64,000 bases of DNA from Acidobacteriaceae bacterium (lineage in GTDB: Bacteria > Acidobacteriota > Terriglobia > Terriglobales > Acidobacteriaceae), in the NCBI GenBank assembly GCA_003134995.1, contig PLDC01000028.1, positions 1-64,000 of the forward strand. Direction: 5' to 3'. The notes below the pieces were generated by a model. The model worked only from the letters and a program-made list of their open reading frames with translations, made no database searches and had not been told where the DNA came from. The position numbers were made by a program, and so were the translations under genes. Shown here one piece after another: positions 1 through 12,527 of the stretch (positions within the stretch are counted from its first letter, which is position 1; the number at the start of each line of letters is the position of its first letter).

Positions 1-61
1 TGTTTTTGTTTAGGTTATGTTGTTATGCAGCCGCCAGTTGCCAGCTTCCTGTTGCCAGTTT

Positions 62-997
62 TCAATTCGCTGACTGTAGTCGCGGAGAAAACCATTCCAG
101 GTGGCGGTGTTCGAATTCCCTTGGGGATGTGCTTATCGCTCCGCAGTGATCGGCGTTGGGGACTTCCCAGAGAATTGCATTTTTGTTGTGGGCTTTGATT
201 TCTTGCGCGTGGCGCAGGGGGATGTTGCTGTCGATCTGGCCGTGGATTAGGAGGACTGGAACTTTGGTGGCTGCTACTGAATTTTCTGGCGAGACTTGCT
301 GCATTTCCAGGTGGTACTTCAGGCGGACGTAGAGGAAGGCGAATTCTACTACTGGGCGGAGCAGGGTGCGTCCGAACCAAGGACCTAGATGAAACGGCTG
401 GCCCATGCGGTCGTAGGCTATTTCGCGGAAGCTGGAGAAAGAGGATTCGGCGGCTACGGCGCAGAAGTTGGGCTCGGATTCCAAGGATTGGAGGAGTTCG
501 GCTGCGCCCATGGATTCTCCTAGTCCATAAATGCAAGTGGGGTGGGACTGGGCTGATAGGAAGTCGAACCATCGGTGGATGTCGTTGCGTTCCAGCAGGC
601 CGTAGGTGGCTAATTGGCCTCCGCTTTGGCCGTGGGCGCGGGCGTCTGGGAGGAGGACTGTGAATCCGTGAGTTAGGAGGAGTTGGGCGTATCCGGTCAT
701 GCCTGCGCGGTTGTCGGCTAGTCCGTGCAGGAGGATTGCGGCGTTGCCGTTGGTGTGGTGGGGTCGGATGATCCAAGCGCGGAGGGTTGTGGCGTCTGGA
801 GCGGTGATGGTGACGTCTTCCAGTTCGGAGTCTAGATTGTGGGCGATGGTTCGCATGGTGGATTGGTCTTCTGGAGTTAGAGGGCGGTGGGCTGGGTGCA
901 TGGTGCCGTCGGCTAGGAAGATGCCTGCTAGTAGGCAGAATGCGAGGTAGAGAGTTAGGAATAGGAATAGGCGGCGAGGGCGGTTGGGGCTTGGCAT
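62..997 (-). CDS. alpha/beta hydrolase, membrane-anchored or exported
   Basis: This 311-residue protein has the alpha/beta-hydrolase layout. An N-terminal hydrophobic segment (about residues 10-29) is followed by an oxyanion-hole HG motif (HGLADN, about 91) and the nucleophile elbow GLGESMGA with Ser162. A candidate acid lies in HGQIDSNI and a candidate catalytic His in NADHCGA near the C-terminus. The hydrophobic N-terminus suggests a membrane anchor or uncleaved signal, so the hydrolase domain probably faces the periplasm. The substrate cannot be read from sequence; related proteins act as esterases or peptidases. It is transcribed divergently from the repeat-rich stretch at 1.0-1.2 kb and shows no operon partner. 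The ATG at 997 gives the full anchor. Confidence 0.8.
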   Translation of the reverse strand: MPSPNRPRRLFLFLTLYLAFCLLAGIFLADGTMHPAHRPLTPEDQSTMRTIAHNLDSELEDVTITAPDATTLRAWIIRPHHTNGNAAILLHGLADNRAGMTGYAQLLLTHGFTVLLPDARAHGQSGGQLATYGLLERNDIHRWFDFLSAQSHPTCIYGLGESMGAAELLQSLESEPNFCAVAAESSFSSFREIAYDRMGQPFHLGPWFGRTLLRPVVEFAFLYVRLKYHLEMQQVSPENSVAATKVPVLLIHGQIDSNIPLRHAQEIKAHNKNAILWEVPNADHCGAISTSPREFEHRHLEWFSPRLQSAN

Positions 998-1105
998 TGC
1001 GTCTTTGGGATGGTACGGGACGGACTGGCGCGCGGTTCCGGTATCAGTTTAGGGCGCGGGGAGAATTCCTTGCGGCGGGTGAAACGGTGCGGGCGGGGTA
1101 GGGAT

Positions 1106-1171
1106 CCCCTCGGCTTCGCTCGGGGCAGGCTCTTCGACTTCGTGGCCGCTCCGCTTTCGCGGAGCGGCCAC
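1106..1171. repeat. REP-like palindromic intergenic element
   Basis: Two adjacent palindromes fill the gap between the hydrolase and sodB. The first, CCCCTCGGCTTCGCTCGGGG, is followed by CAGGCTC. The second is a perfect 13-bp stem with a TTTC loop (GTGGCCGCTCCGC at 1142-1154, GCGGAGCGGCCAC at 1159-1171), then CTCAGGATGACA. The first part recurs at 6237-6263 and the CTCAGGATGACA tail recurs near 47.25 kb. This is therefore a dispersed repeat and not a gene-specific terminator, although the stem could stop transcription. Confidence 0.7.
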
Positions 1172-1213
1172 TACGCTCAGGATGACAATCCTAATAAGGC
1201 AGTCCGGCTCGAG

Positions 1214-1864
1214 CTACCGGTGAGCCATGGCTGGCTCTTGGACTTGCTTGCCGCTTTTGAAGGCTTCGTAACGCTGGTTGACTTCGTCCCAGTTGATTAC
1301 GTTCCACCAGGCGGTTAGGTATTCAGGGCGGCGGTTGTTGTATTTCAGGTAGTAGGCGTGCTCCCAGACGTCGTTGCCGAAGATGGGATGGTGGCCTACG
1401 GAGATGGGGCTGTCCTGGTTGGGCGTGGACATGATGTGAAGATCGTCGCCGCCTTTGCTGGCGAGCCAGACCCATCCAGAGCCGAATTGTTTTACGCCGG
1501 CGTCGTTGAATTTAGTTTGGAAATCTTTGAAGCTGCCGAAGGTTTTGGTGATGGCCTGGGCGATGGGGCCTGAGGGATCGCCTCCACCTTTGGGCTTCAT
1601 GATTTTCCAGAACATGGTGTGGTTGACGTGGCCTCCGCCGTTGTTGCGGACGGCGGCGCGGATGTCTTCGGGGATGGCGTTGAGGTCGCGGATTAAATCT
1701 TCGGCGGACTTGCTAGCTAGTTCGGGATGCTTTTCGATGGCGGCGTTGAGATTTTTTACGTAAGCGCCGTGGTGCATGTCGTGGTGCAGGGTCATCGTTT
1801 GCTTGTCGATGACGGGTTCGAGAGCTGCGTAATCATAGGGCAGTGGGGGTAGTTCGAAAGCCAT
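1214..1864 (-). CDS. sodB: superoxide dismutase (Fe/Mn family)
   Basis: The 216-residue protein disproportionates superoxide to H2O2 and O2. The N-terminal alpha-hairpin carries the first metal ligand in TLHHDMHH (His27). The second ligand lies in [11 protein letters not shown], and the last two lie in the C-terminal [11 protein letters not shown] (Asp and His). WVWL and the [10 protein letters not shown] block are typical of the family. Length matches bacterial Fe/Mn SODs. [10 protein letters not shown] leans toward Mn or cambialistic use, but metal choice cannot be settled from motifs, so the symbol is approximate (sodA is possible). No signal peptide is present, so it is cytoplasmic. The ATG at 1864 has an upstream GGAGG-like sequence (read on the minus strand). 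Confidence 0.95.
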   Translation of the reverse strand: MAFELPPLPYDYAALEPVIDKQTMTLHHDMHHGAYVKNLNAAIEKHPELASKSAEDLIRDLNAIPEDIRAAVRNNGGGHVNHTMFWKIMKPKGGGDPSGPIAQAITKTFGSFKDFQTKFNDAGVKQFGSGWVWLASKGGDDLHIMSTPNQDSPISVGHHPIFGNDVWEHAYYLKYNNRRPEYLTAWWNVINWDEVNQRYEAFKSGKQVQEPAMAHR

Positions 1865-1958
1865 GATTTTATTTCCTCCAAGTTCTTATTGTACTGATGA
1901 CGGGGTGGCGGTTGCGGTTGCGAAGAGTTTTAGATACGCGGAGATGACACGCACCACC

Positions 1959-2010
1959 CGGGCTAAAGCCCGCTATCAAAAGTGAATCCTAACGCGGCGC
2001 TAAAGCGGCG
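1959..2010. repeat. palindromic 'gctaaagc' intergenic repeats
   Basis: Two related short palindromes sit between sodB and the hybrid kinase: CGGGCTAAAGCCCG (1959-1972, 6-bp arms) and the imperfect CGGCGCTAAAGCGGCG (1995-2010). The shared GCTAAAGC core shows they are versions of one element. No coding potential is seen here. Confidence 0.55.
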
Positions 2011-2020
2011 ATCTTCCACG

Positions 2021-4639
2021 TTAGTTTGTTGGTGGGCCTAGGATTTCTCTTACTTTGCGGGCCAGGCTTTGGAGGGTGAAGGGTTTTTGCAGGAAGGTTT
2101 TTTGGGCGTCGGCGGCTAGCGGAGTGGGGAAGGCGTCTTGCGCGTAGCCGGAGAGGTAGAGGACTTTGATGGCGGGGCGCGCGCGCAGGAGTTGTTGGAC
2201 TAACTCGTGTCCGTTGAGGCCGGGCATGATTACGTCGGTGATCAGTAGATGAATTTGGTTGCGATGGCTTGCCGCTAAAGTCAGCGCGGCTTGGCCGTTG
2301 GCGGCTTCCAAGACGCGGTAGCCTCGGGATTCGAGAGTTTCGCGGACTAACTGACGGACAGAGTCTTCGTCCTCGACTAGAAGGACGGTTTCGGTTCCAC
2401 CAGCGGCTGCTAGAGAAACGGGATTCTCGATGTGAGGGTCGGAGGGTTCGTCTACGCGCGGGAAATAAATGGTGAAGACGGTGCCGCGGCCTAGTTCGCT
2501 TTGGACGAAGACGTAGCCTCCGCTTTGCTTGATGATGCCGTAGACGGTGGAGAGCCCGAGGCCGGTGCCTTTGTTTTTCTCTTTGGTGGTGAAGAATGGC
2601 TCGAAGATGCGGGCTTGCGTTTCGCGGTCCATGCCCTGGCCGTTGTCGCTGACGGAGATCATCACGTAGGGGCCGTTTTTGATGAAAGTGTTTTCGGGGC
2701 GATAGGAATCGTCGAGGTTTACTGCGGCGGTGCGAATGGAGATTTTGCCACCACTCGGCATGGCGTCTTTGGCATTGACCACCAGATTCATGATGACCTG
2801 CTCGAGCTGGCCAGCGTCGGCGCGGGTGCAGCCGATGTTGGGCGCGAGACTGGTGGTGAGTTCGATATCTTCACCGATGAGCGGGCGCAGCAGGCGCTCC
2901 ATGTCGGTGACGATGGCGTTGACGTCGATGACTTTGAGTTCGAGAAGCTGCTTGCGGCTGAAGGCCAGAAGCTGGCGAGTCAGCGTGGAGGCGCGATCGG
3001 AGGCTTGCTGAATGGCTTCGGCTTTGGCGTGCAACGGATGGCCTAGCGTTAGCTGGTCGAGCAGGACTTCGGTGTAGCCGCTGATGACCATGAGCAGATT
3101 GTTGAAGTCGTGAGCGATGCCTCCGGCGAGGCGGCCTACGGCTTCCATTTTCTGCGCCTGGCGGAATTGATCTTCGAGCAGGCGGCGCTCGGTGATGTCT
3201 TCGGCGATGGCTTCGAGAACGTCGGAGGGTTCGTCGCCTCCGGCTACGGCGCGTCCGCTGATGCGGACTGTGATGATGCCTTCGTCCCGGCGCTTCCAGC
3301 GAACTTCAAAACCGTCCATGCGGCCGCTGTGGCGGAATTCATCGACGAGTCGCGTGTATTCGGCGGCATCGACGAAGACGTCTTTTTTCGGATCTAGCGC
3401 CAATATTTCATCGGCGGAGTTGTAGCCGAGCATTCCGATCAGGGCTGGGTTTACATCTAGAAAACGGCCGTCGAGGCTGGAGCGATAGATTCCATAGACG
3501 GCAGTTTGCACCAGCGAGCGGTAGCGAACTTCGGAGCGGCGCAGGACTTGCTCGTTGCGCTTGCGATCGATAGCGGCAGCTAATTGCTGCGAGATCAGGG
3601 TGAGGACGTCCTGATCGCGATCGCGGAATTGCGAGTTTTTGGAATAGCTCTTGAGGACGATCGCTCCGAGGACGCGATGGTTGATTTTCAGCGGCACGCC
3701 CAGCCAATAGAGTGGAGGCTTGCGGGCAAGTTCGAGTTCGCCGCGCTTCTGCATTTGTTGCGCGAGGTCCGGAGTGCAGAGCAGTGGATCTCCGGTTCGC
3801 AGCACGAATTCGAGAAGACCGGAGGCGGGCTTTCCGGGAGCGGAAGCCGATTCGTGCTCGTCGACGAAGTAGGGAAAACTTATCAGTTGCGATTCGGGAT
3901 CGCGAATGGCAATAGAGAAGTTGCGCGCTGGCATGAGTTCGTCGATGATGCCGTGAACGGCGGCGAAGAGCTGTTGGAGATCCTGCGCGGCGCTGGCCTT
4001 TTCGGCGACGCGATAGAGAGCGGAGCTGAGCGCCTCGGCGCGCTTGCGCTCGGAGATGTCGCTATAGATGGCGTAGAAGGCTACGGTTTGGCCGCCGATG
4101 ATTAGCGGGGCGGCGGAGATGGAGACGTCGATCAGGGATCCGTCATGGTGGCTGCGTTGGGATTCGAGAGTGATCTGCTCGCCACGCCTCAGGCAAGTCG
4201 CAGCCCAATCGGATTCCGGGGCGCGATCTGCAGGCACGATTAGCGAGTCGATGGGTTGTCCCATGGCCTGAGATGCGGAGTAGCCGAACATGCGCTGGAA
4301 CTCGCGATTCACGCACTGCGTGCGGAAGCGGGTGTCGAGCACGACGGCGGCATTGGGCGCACTCTCGAACAGCTGTTCGAGATAGCGGCGGCGGAGGTTG
4401 AGAACTTCTTCGGCTGTTTGTGGTGCCGAATTTTTCTCGGCTGGATGCTTTTCTGCGGAGACGGTGTCCCCGGAATGCTTTTCCCCGGAATACCAGGAAA
4501 GCGAAGACGGCTCGGCTGCGGGATTGGGAAGATCCGGCGGAACGAACGAGGGTGCGGCCCCGCGCTTGAGAGCGCGGCGCAACGATTTGGCGCGTACGAT
4601 TTCCCCCGACTGCGGTTCTCGGGTGACACGATCACCCAT
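2021..4639 (-). CDS. hybrid sensor histidine kinase (PAS-GAF-PAS-HK-receiver)
   Basis: This 872-residue soluble two-component kinase shows, in order: a PAS domain (about 85-200, with a PAC-like [10 protein letters not shown] end), a GAF domain (about 205-355), a second PAS domain (about 365-485), a HisKA domain with H-box [11 protein letters not shown], and an HATPase domain. The ATPase domain has the N-box [11 protein letters not shown]1 SDNGQGMD and G2 [13 protein letters not shown]-terminal receiver has phospho-acceptor Asp in [10 protein letters not shown] and Lys in LQKPF. It would sense cytoplasmic small-molecule, redox or light cues and relay phosphate internally to the receiver. No output domain or adjacent response regulator exists, so the partner is encoded elsewhere. 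No transmembrane segment is visible. Start ATG at 4639. Confidence 0.9.
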   Translation of the reverse strand: MGDRVTREPQSGEIVRAKSLRRALKRGAAPSFVPPDLPNPAAEPSSLSWYSGEKHSGDTVSAEKHPAEKNSAPQTAEEVLNLRRRYLEQLFESAPNAAVVLDTRFRTQCVNREFQRMFGYSASQAMGQPIDSLIVPADRAPESDWAATCLRRGEQITLESQRSHHDGSLIDVSISAAPLIIGGQTVAFYAIYSDISERKRAEALSSALYRVAEKASAAQDLQQLFAAVHGIIDELMPARNFSIAIRDPESQLISFPYFVDEHESASAPGKPASGLLEFVLRTGDPLLCTPDLAQQMQKRGELELARKPPLYWLGVPLKINHRVLGAIVLKSYSKNSQFRDRDQDVLTLISQQLAAAIDRKRNEQVLRRSEVRYRSLVQTAVYGIYRSSLDGRFLDVNPALIGMLGYNSADEILALDPKKDVFVDAAEYTRLVDEFRHSGRMDGFEVRWKRRDEGIITVRISGRAVAGGDEPSDVLEAIAEDITERRLLEDQFRQAQKMEAVGRLAGGIAHDFNNLLMVISGYTEVLLDQLTLGHPLHAKAEAIQQASDRASTLTRQLLAFSRKQLLELKVIDVNAIVTDMERLLRPLIGEDIELTTSLAPNIGCTRADAGQLEQVIMNLVVNAKDAMPSGGKISIRTAAVNLDDSYRPENTFIKNGPYVMISVSDNGQGMDRETQARIFEPFFTTKEKNKGTGLGLSTVYGIIKQSGGYVFVQSELGRGTVFTIYFPRVDEPSDPHIENPVSLAAAGGTETVLLVEDEDSVRQLVRETLESRGYRVLEAANGQAALTLAASHRNQIHLLITDVIMPGLNGHELVQQLLRARPAIKVLYLSGYAQDAFPTPLAADAQKTFLQKPFTLQSLARKVREILGPPTN

Positions 4640-4724
4640 AGCGACAGCTCCCCCTCTGAAGCTTTAGCCAGAGGCATGGTAGAACGTAGGGGATTGACTC
4701 GAAAGTTACTGAGGTAATTGTGGA

Positions 4725-4753
4725 AAATTTGGTAATTGGGAAATTTGGTAATT
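4725..4753. repeat. short direct repeat AAATTTGGTAATT x2
   Basis: The 13-mer AAATTTGGTAATT occurs at 4725-4737 and 4741-4753 in the AT-rich gap between the hybrid kinase and the antitoxin. It could be replication slippage or a paired regulator site; nothing shows which. Confidence 0.5.
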
Positions 4754-4797
4754 TGAGGATCTGGAGGCGGGTGCGACCTTGCCCAACGATAATAATG

Positions 4798-5157
4798 TCA
4801 GACTACGTGCGATATCTGGGCGCCTGTTACCACGATTCTCGCAGGCCTCTTAGAGCGGGGCTTCTTTCTGATAACGATCTCGATATCGCGGTCAAGAGCA
4901 TTTAGAAAATGCAACAGACGTTCCACGGAAAACCCTTCCAGCCGATAATTCGCCAAGGCGGAAATCTTCGGCTGATTTATATCGAGCAGTCGCGCCGCCG
5001 CAGTCTGCGAAAGGTGACGCGCATCGATGATCTGATTGATGGCAACCGCGAGGCGCACCCGAGTTTGCTTTTCGCTGGCGTCGGGCAGGCCAAGATCTGC
5101 GAAGACGTTGCCCGAACTCTGAATGACGGATTCGTTATTATGTCTCCCGTTTGCCAT
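4798..5157 (-). CDS. HigA-type antitoxin (XRE family)
   Basis: A 119-residue helix-turn-helix antitoxin. NVFADLGLPDA near residue 20 is the family's entry signature, followed by a Cro/C1-type HTH (LSQTAAARLLDINQPKISAL). It should bind and neutralise the upstream HigB-like toxin and repress their shared promoter. The ORF track starts at 5178, but the ATG at 5157 (MANGRHNN) is preferred because it overlaps the toxin's 3' end by 20 bp, the usual translational coupling in HigBA. The C-terminus is basic and likely flexible. The 18-bp inverted repeat in front of the toxin gene is the probable operator. Confidence 0.85.
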   Translation of the reverse strand: MANGRHNNESVIQSSGNVFADLGLPDASEKQTRVRLAVAINQIIDARHLSQTAAARLLDINQPKISALANYRLEGFSVERLLHFLNALDRDIEIVIRKKPRSKRPARIVVTGAQISHVV

Positions 5158-5524
5158 ATCGCGCCTCGTAATCTTCACTTGCCGTCTTGAGCCTTCGAGA
5201 AATCATTTCCACATCCGCATGGGCTGTCTTGATACCCTTCGGCGACTTCTTTTGGAAGGCATGTAAAACGTACGCAGCTTTCTCAAACTTCACCGTATAC
5301 ACCGCCCGATAGGCGTCGCCCCTGTAATCCTCAACGATCTCAAGAATGCCCGGGCCTTCGCCCTTCCACGGCTTCGCCTTCGGGTGCTTCCCGCCAAACT
5401 GCGCGACGCTCAGGGCGATGCCAATCTCATCCTGCACCGCATCGGGAAATTTCAACAAGTCGTTCCTGGCGGAGCCGATCCAAAACAGCAGCTTCTCGCC
5501 GGGAGCATTCTTCAATCGCGACAT
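5138..5524 (-). CDS. RelE/HigB-like toxin (Gp49 family)
   Basis: A 128-residue protein of the phage-derived Gp49/HigB2-like branch of the RelE superfamily, expected to be a ribosome-dependent mRNA endonuclease. Family features visible are SARNDLLKFPDAVQDEIG at the N-terminus, AYRAVYTVKF in the central sheet and LHAFQKKSPKG near the end, which holds the basic residues used for catalysis. Gene order is toxin first and antitoxin second, overlapping by 20 bp, as in HigBA and unlike RelBE. The start ATG is at 5524. No Shine-Dalgarno is visible; the predicted promoter would place transcription start at or next to the ATG. Confidence 0.85.
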   Translation of the reverse strand: MSRLKNAPGEKLLFWIGSARNDLLKFPDAVQDEIGIALSVAQFGGKHPKAKPWKGEGPGILEIVEDYRGDAYRAVYTVKFEKAAYVLHAFQKKSPKGIKTAHADVEMISRRLKTASEDYEARYGKRET

Positions 5525-5528
5525 CTAA

Positions 5529-5557
5529 ATTATCCTAGTTCTAGGATATTTCGTCAA
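5529..5557 (-). promoter_or_regulatory. toxin-antitoxin promoter with embedded operator
   Basis: Read on the minus strand, a -35 box TTGACG (5557-5552) and a -10 box GATAAT (5534-5529) are separated by exactly 17 bp, each matching the sigma70 consensus at five of six positions. A perfect inverted repeat TATCCTAG-TT-CTAGGATA (5531-5548) covers the spacer and overlaps the -10 box. A repressor bound there would exclude RNA polymerase, which fits HigA autoregulation. The predicted +1 falls at about 5522-5524, on the toxin start codon. Confidence 0.75.
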
Positions 5558-5572
5558 ATCTACGCGAACCGC

Positions 5573-6112
5573 CTATTGCTTCTGCAGTTGATCGAGTGCG
5601 GCTAGGACCTCTTCGCTGTGTTTTGCGGGATCGACGCTCGTGTACATTTTGGCAACTTTGCCGGCGGGATCGATTAAGAAAGTGTTTCGCTTGGCGAACT
5701 TTACTACCGCGAGATTGGTGAGCGAACCGTAGGACTGGCTTACTTTGCCTTCGCTATCGGCTAGCAGCTTGAAGTTCAGTCCCTCTTTGGCGCAGAACTT
5801 TTTGTGGGAATCTACGCTGTCTACGCTTACCCCCAGAACTACTGCGTGGCGCTCGGCGTATTTGGACTGATCGGCCTGGAAGTTATGGGCTTCGCGGGTG
5901 CAGCCGGGAGTTTGATCCTTGGGATAGAAATAGAGGACGATCCAGTTGCCGCGGTAATCTTTGAGGCTGACGGGAGCGCCTTGCTGCGAGGGCAAGGAGA
6001 AGTCGGGCGCGATGCTGCCGGGGGTAGGAGCGGCGGCGCGCGAGCCTGAGATCAGGCGCGGGACTAAGAAGATGATGATTATTACGGCTAGGACGATTAG
6101 CGCGATTCGCAT
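5573..6112 (-). CDS. bcp: membrane-anchored thioredoxin-dependent peroxiredoxin (BCP/PrxQ type)
   Basis: This peroxiredoxin reduces H2O2 and organic hydroperoxides using thioredoxin-like donors. After a hydrophobic N-terminal anchor (MRIALIVLAVIIIIFLVP) come APDFSLPSQQG and the active-site block YFYPKDQTPGCTREA, where the Cys in TPGCT is peroxidatic. The usual resolving Cys five residues later is not present, so resolution must use another Cys (a candidate is in KKFCAKEG) or an external thiol. The ORF track gives 266 aa, but the first 87 residues translate repeat DNA (including the REP element at 6.24 kb). The ATG at 6112 begins directly with the anchor and gives 179 aa. Periplasm-facing location is inferred. 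Confidence 0.85.
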   Translation of the reverse strand: MRIALIVLAVIIIIFLVPRLISGSRAAAPTPGSIAPDFSLPSQQGAPVSLKDYRGNWIVLYFYPKDQTPGCTREAHNFQADQSKYAERHAVVLGVSVDSVDSHKKFCAKEGLNFKLLADSEGKVSQSYGSLTNLAVVKFAKRNTFLIDPAGKVAKMYTSVDPAKHSEEVLAALDQLQKQ

Positions 6113-6236
6113 TTTAGGGCCTCGTGGCTTGGGTGCGGGCAAGCCTGTGGCATTGTAGAACGTTTGGACCGAGCCAACAGCGGTGTCTTGTTCTGACGGC
6201 GTCGCCGTGGTGTGACGGCTCGCTTCGCTCGCTGGA

Positions 6237-6263
6237 CCCCTCGACTCCGCTCGGGGCAGGCTC
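6237..6263. repeat. REP-like element, second copy
   Basis: CCCCTCGACTCCGCTCGGGGCAGGCTC differs from the copy at 1106-1132 at only two positions. It lies in the divergent gap between the peroxiredoxin and aceE and explains why the track's N-terminal extension of the peroxiredoxin is artefactual. A further CGCTTCGCTCGC palindrome stands just before it. Confidence 0.7.
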
Positions 6264-6389
6264 CCGAATGCGTCCGTCCCTCCATGGACATTTTCATAAG
6301 CATTTCCACATGGCCGTAGCCCTTCTTTTAGCAAAATTCTGCGTAATTGAATATCATGGAACATTCGGCACAATCAGACGGAGAGATCA

Positions 6390-9080
<2,691 letters not shown>

Positions 9081-9207
9081 GCGGCAAATATTCTTTGCGG
9101 GCAGCGCGGCGAAAAGCTTAAGCGCGGAGTGCGCTGAGAAACGCCGCGGAGGACGCGGAGGAAACCAGCACTCGCAGTAAACCAGCAATAGATAAGGAAT
9201 AGAATCA

Positions 9208-11016
9208 GTGATCGAATTCAAACTCCCCGCACTTGGCGAAAATATTGAACAGGGCGACCTTGTGCGCCTGATGATTGCGCCCGGTGCGACGGTAAGCGAG
9301 GGCCAGGCGGTGATGGAACTCGAAACCGATAAGGCGGTCGTGGAAGTGCCTTCGTCGATCAGCGGGACGGTCGACAAAATCATGGTGAAGGAAGGCGACA
9401 AGATCAAAGTTGGCCAGGTGATTTTTACCGCTGACAATAATGGAGCTTCCGCTGCTGAGGCGAAGGAAACTCCGCGCAAAGAAGAACCTGCGAGACCTTC
9501 CGCGAAGGCCCAAGCGAAACAGTCGTCTTCCAGTGCAACCTCCACTTCTCCTTCTACTGCAACAGCAGTTGCCGCCGAGCCACAGCCGGCTCGCGCGTCG
9601 CAAACTGAACCTCAGCCAGCGCCGCAGCGCACTCGATCGACCGACGCTCCGGCGGCTAGAGAATTCCGGCTGCAGGAACTTGGAGAAAACATTTCGGAGG
9701 GTGATCTGGTGCGGCTGATGATCGCTCCGGGCGCGAAAGTTTCCGAAGGCCAGCCGGTGATGGAACTCGAAACCGAAAAAGCTGTGGTCGAAGTGCCGTC
9801 GACCGTGAGCGGCTTTGTGAATGAAGTGAAGGTCAAAGAAGGCGAGAGGATCAAAGTCGGGCAGGTGATTTTTACTTTGCAGGGAGGGGCGCTAGCGCAA
9901 GCCGAAGTGTCTCGACCGCAGAGCAAGCCAGTCGAGCATGTCACCGGGCAACACGGCGCGCGGCTAGCTTTTCAGGCTGCGATTCGCGCGGAGGGCAAGA
10001 CCGAGGAGCAGGCGCTGCCTCCAGATCAGCCGCGGCAGCAACCCGAGGCGTTCTCAATGCCGGTGCAATTGGGCAAAGTTGCGGGAACGGAATATCGAGA
10101 GCCGGTTCCAGCGGCTCCGAGCACGCGGCGTCTGGCCCGCGAAATCGGCGTCGACATTTATGAAGTCAAGGGCACGGGGCCGGGCGGGCGCATCAGCGAA
10201 GATGACGTCAAAGCCTACGCGAAGGCTCTCGTCACGAATGTGGCTGCGGCCGCGCAAGCGCCGCCGCGGGCCGGACATTTCATCGAACCCAAGCTGCCCG
10301 ATTTCGCGAAGTGGGGAAAGATCGAACACGTTCCCATGCGCGGGGTTCGCCGCAAAACGGCGGAACATCTGGCGGAATCCTGGAACATGATTCCGCACGT
10401 CACGCAGCATGACCGCGCCGACATTACCGAACTCGAGCAGTTGCGCGCGCGCTTCGCGCCCAAGGCGGAGCAGGCCGGCGGCAAGATGACCGTCACTGCC
10501 ATCGCGTTGAAAGTCTGCGCAGCTGCGCTGAAGGTGTTTCCGCAATTCAACGCCAGCATCGATATGGCGAAGGAAGAAATTATTTACAAGCAGTACATCA
10601 GCATTGGGGTTGCGGCGGATACGGATCGCGGCCTGCTGGTTCCGGTGATTCGCGATGTGGATAAGAAAAATATCGTGGAGCTGGCGGTCGAGCTGTCGCA
10701 ACTTTCGCAAAAGGCTCGCGAGAAGAAAATCACGCTCGCCGATATGGAAGGCGGAACCTTCACCATCACCAATCTGGGCGGCATCGGGGGCACGGCTTTC
10801 ACTCCGATCGTGAATCATCCCGAGGTCGCGATTCTTGGGCTTTCGCGCTCGCGCATGGAGCCGGAATGGATTGGCGGAAAGTTCGAGCCGCGGCTCATTC
10901 TGCCGCTCTCGCTCTCTTACGATCATCGCCTGATCGATGGCGCGGATGCCGCGCGTTTTCTGCGCTGGGTGGCGGAGGCCTTCGAGCAGCCTTTCCTGCT
11001 TTCGGTGCAAGGATAG
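9208..11016 (+). CDS. aceF: pyruvate dehydrogenase E2, dihydrolipoamide acetyltransferase
   Basis: The 602-residue core of the complex transfers acetyl groups from lipoyl-lysine to CoA. Two lipoyl domains are visible (about 1-75 and 150-225), with lipoylated lysines in [13 protein letters not shown] and [13 protein letters not shown]. They are joined by an Ala/Pro/Ser/Gln-rich swinging linker. A peripheral-subunit-binding domain ([20 protein letters not shown], about 305-340) precedes the catalytic acyltransferase domain, which ends in [18 protein letters not shown] with the active-site HxxxDG. The two lipoyl domains are near-identical in places, which points to internal duplication. lpd follows after about 40 bp, so co-transcription is likely. 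Confidence 0.97.
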   Translation: MIEFKLPALGENIEQGDLVRLMIAPGATVSEGQAVMELETDKAVVEVPSSISGTVDKIMVKEGDKIKVGQVIFTADNNGASAAEAKETPRKEEPARPSAKAQAKQSSSSATSTSPSTATAVAAEPQPARASQTEPQPAPQRTRSTDAPAAREFRLQELGENISEGDLVRLMIAPGAKVSEGQPVMELETEKAVVEVPSTVSGFVNEVKVKEGERIKVGQVIFTLQGGALAQAEVSRPQSKPVEHVTGQHGARLAFQAAIRAEGKTEEQALPPDQPRQQPEAFSMPVQLGKVAGTEYREPVPAAPSTRRLAREIGVDIYEVKGTGPGGRISEDDVKAYAKALVTNVAAAAQAPPRAGHFIEPKLPDFAKWGKIEHVPMRGVRRKTAEHLAESWNMIPHVTQHDRADITELEQLRARFAPKAEQAGGKMTVTAIALKVCAAALKVFPQFNASIDMAKEEIIYKQYISIGVAADTDRGLLVPVIRDVDKKNIVELAVELSQLSQKAREKKITLADMEGGTFTITNLGGIGGTAFTPIVNHPEVAILGLSRSRMEPEWIGGKFEPRLILPLSLSYDHRLIDGADAARFLRWVAEAFEQPFLLSVQG

Positions 11017-11057
11017 CGCGCGCGATCAAGAAGACCATTCTCAGAGAAAGTCAGTTC

Positions 11058-12512
11058 ATGAACGAACCTCTCAACCAAACATCAGATGAAACTCAGAAGT
11101 TGCGCGTCGCCGTCGTGGGCGGCGGACCCGGCGGTTACGCCGCCGCATTCCTCGCCGCTGATCTCGGCATGCAGGTCACGTTGATCGATCCCGAGGCGAA
11201 TCCGGGCGGCGTGTGTCTTTATCGCGGCTGCATTCCTTCGAAGGCGCTGCTGCATGTCGCGAAGTTGATTGAAGAATCCGAGCAGGCCAAGAATTGGGGA
11301 ATCGAATTTGCTGCGCCGAAGATCGATCTGGCGCGCCTGCGGTCGTGGAAAGAGAGCGTGGTCAAGAAGCTCACCGGAGGGTTAGGACAGCTTTCGAAGC
11401 AGCGCCACGTGGAATACATTCAGGGGCGTGCGGCGTTTGAGAATTCGACGACGTTGCGGATTGGCAAAGCGGATTCCACCGAAGCCGTTCTCAGTTTCGA
11501 CCGGATTATTCTGGCGACGGGTTCGCGGCCCGCGATCATTCCGGCGTTCAAGCTCGATTCACCGCGCCTGATGGATTCGACTGGCGCGCTCGATCTCGAA
11601 GACATTCCCGGCACTCTTCTAGTTGTCGGCGGCGGCTACATCGGGCTCGAACTTGGCTCTGTGTATGCCGCGCTGGGCACTCGCGTCACCGTGGTGGAAA
11701 TGCTTCCCGGCCTGCTTCCCGGCGCGGATCGCGACCTGGTTCTTCCGCTGCACAAACGCCTGGAAAAAATGTTTGAGACCATTCTGCTGAACACTACCGT
11801 TGCTTCCCTGAAAGAAGACGGTGCGGGAATTCGCGCGACGTTCGACGGCGCGGCCATCACAGACGCAAACCGGGAAAAGGTTTTTGACCGCGTGCTGGTT
11901 TCCGTAGGCCGCAAGCCGAACTCCGAGATCCCCGGACTCGATAAAACGCAAGTGCACGTCAACCCGCGCGGCTTCATCGAAGTCAACAAGCAACTGCAGA
12001 CCGCCGATCCTTCTATTTATGCAATCGGCGACGTCGTCGGCGAGCCCATGCTGGCGCACAAGGCTTCACATGAAGGGCGAGTCGCTGTCGAAGCTATTGC
12101 CGGGCACAAAGTTGCGTTCGAACCTGCGGCGATTCCGGCTGTCGTTTTCACCGACCCTGAAGTGGCATGGTGCGGTCTGACTGAAACTCAGGCGGAAAAA
12201 GAGAATCGCGAAATCAAAGTTGCGAAATTTCCCTGGGGCGCATCGGGGCGCGCGGTCACGCTGGATCGTCCTGAGGGAATGACCAAGCTGCTCATCGACC
12301 CGCAGACCGAACGCGTGCTCGGCGTAGGTATTGTTGGTGTAGGCGCAGGTGAACTGATTGCCGAGGGCGTGCTGGCCATTGAAATGGCTGCACTGGCAAG
12401 CGATGTAGCGATGACCATCCATCCGCATCCCACGCTTTCAGAAACGGTGATGGAATCAGCCGAAGTTTTCTTTGGCACGAGCACGCACGTATATCGTCCC
12501 AAACGCGCGTAA
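11058..12512 (+). CDS. lpdA: dihydrolipoyl dehydrogenase (E3)
   Basis: The flavoprotein reoxidises dihydrolipoamide with NAD+. Of 484 residues, the N-terminal FAD-binding Rossmann motif is [12 protein letters not shown]. The redox-active disulfide lies in [16 protein letters not shown], the NAD-binding motif is [19 protein letters not shown], and the second FAD contact is [16 protein letters not shown]. The C-terminal [15 protein letters not shown] holds the catalytic His. The ORF track begins at 10866, inside aceF in another frame. The ATG at 11058 (MNEPLNQ), preceded by an AGAGAAAG purine stretch, is preferred because the FAD motif then starts at the normal distance from the N-terminus. Confidence 0.95.
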   Translation: MNEPLNQTSDETQKLRVAVVGGGPGGYAAAFLAADLGMQVTLIDPEANPGGVCLYRGCIPSKALLHVAKLIEESEQAKNWGIEFAAPKIDLARLRSWKESVVKKLTGGLGQLSKQRHVEYIQGRAAFENSTTLRIGKADSTEAVLSFDRIILATGSRPAIIPAFKLDSPRLMDSTGALDLEDIPGTLLVVGGGYIGLELGSVYAALGTRVTVVEMLPGLLPGADRDLVLPLHKRLEKMFETILLNTTVASLKEDGAGIRATFDGAAITDANREKVFDRVLVSVGRKPNSEIPGLDKTQVHVNPRGFIEVNKQLQTADPSIYAIGDVVGEPMLAHKASHEGRVAVEAIAGHKVAFEPAAIPAVVFTDPEVAWCGLTETQAEKENREIKVAKFPWGASGRAVTLDRPEGMTKLLIDPQTERVLGVGIVGVGAGELIAEGVLAIEMAALASDVAMTIHPHPTLSETVMESAEVFFGTSTHVYRPKRA

Positions 12513-12527
12513 GCTGGAAGCAACCTC

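Noticed and set aside
2501-3046. 181-aa plus-strand ORF over the hybrid kinase
   Set aside because: Antisense to the HATPase region, which has intact motifs on the other strand.
6113-6373. N-terminal 87-residue extension of the peroxiredoxin in the ORF track
   Set aside because: It translates REP DNA and intergenic sequence; the internal ATG at 6112 begins exactly at the membrane anchor.
10054-11010. 318-aa antisense ORF in aceF
   Set aside because: Same reason: it mirrors the E2 catalytic domain and has no motif of its own.
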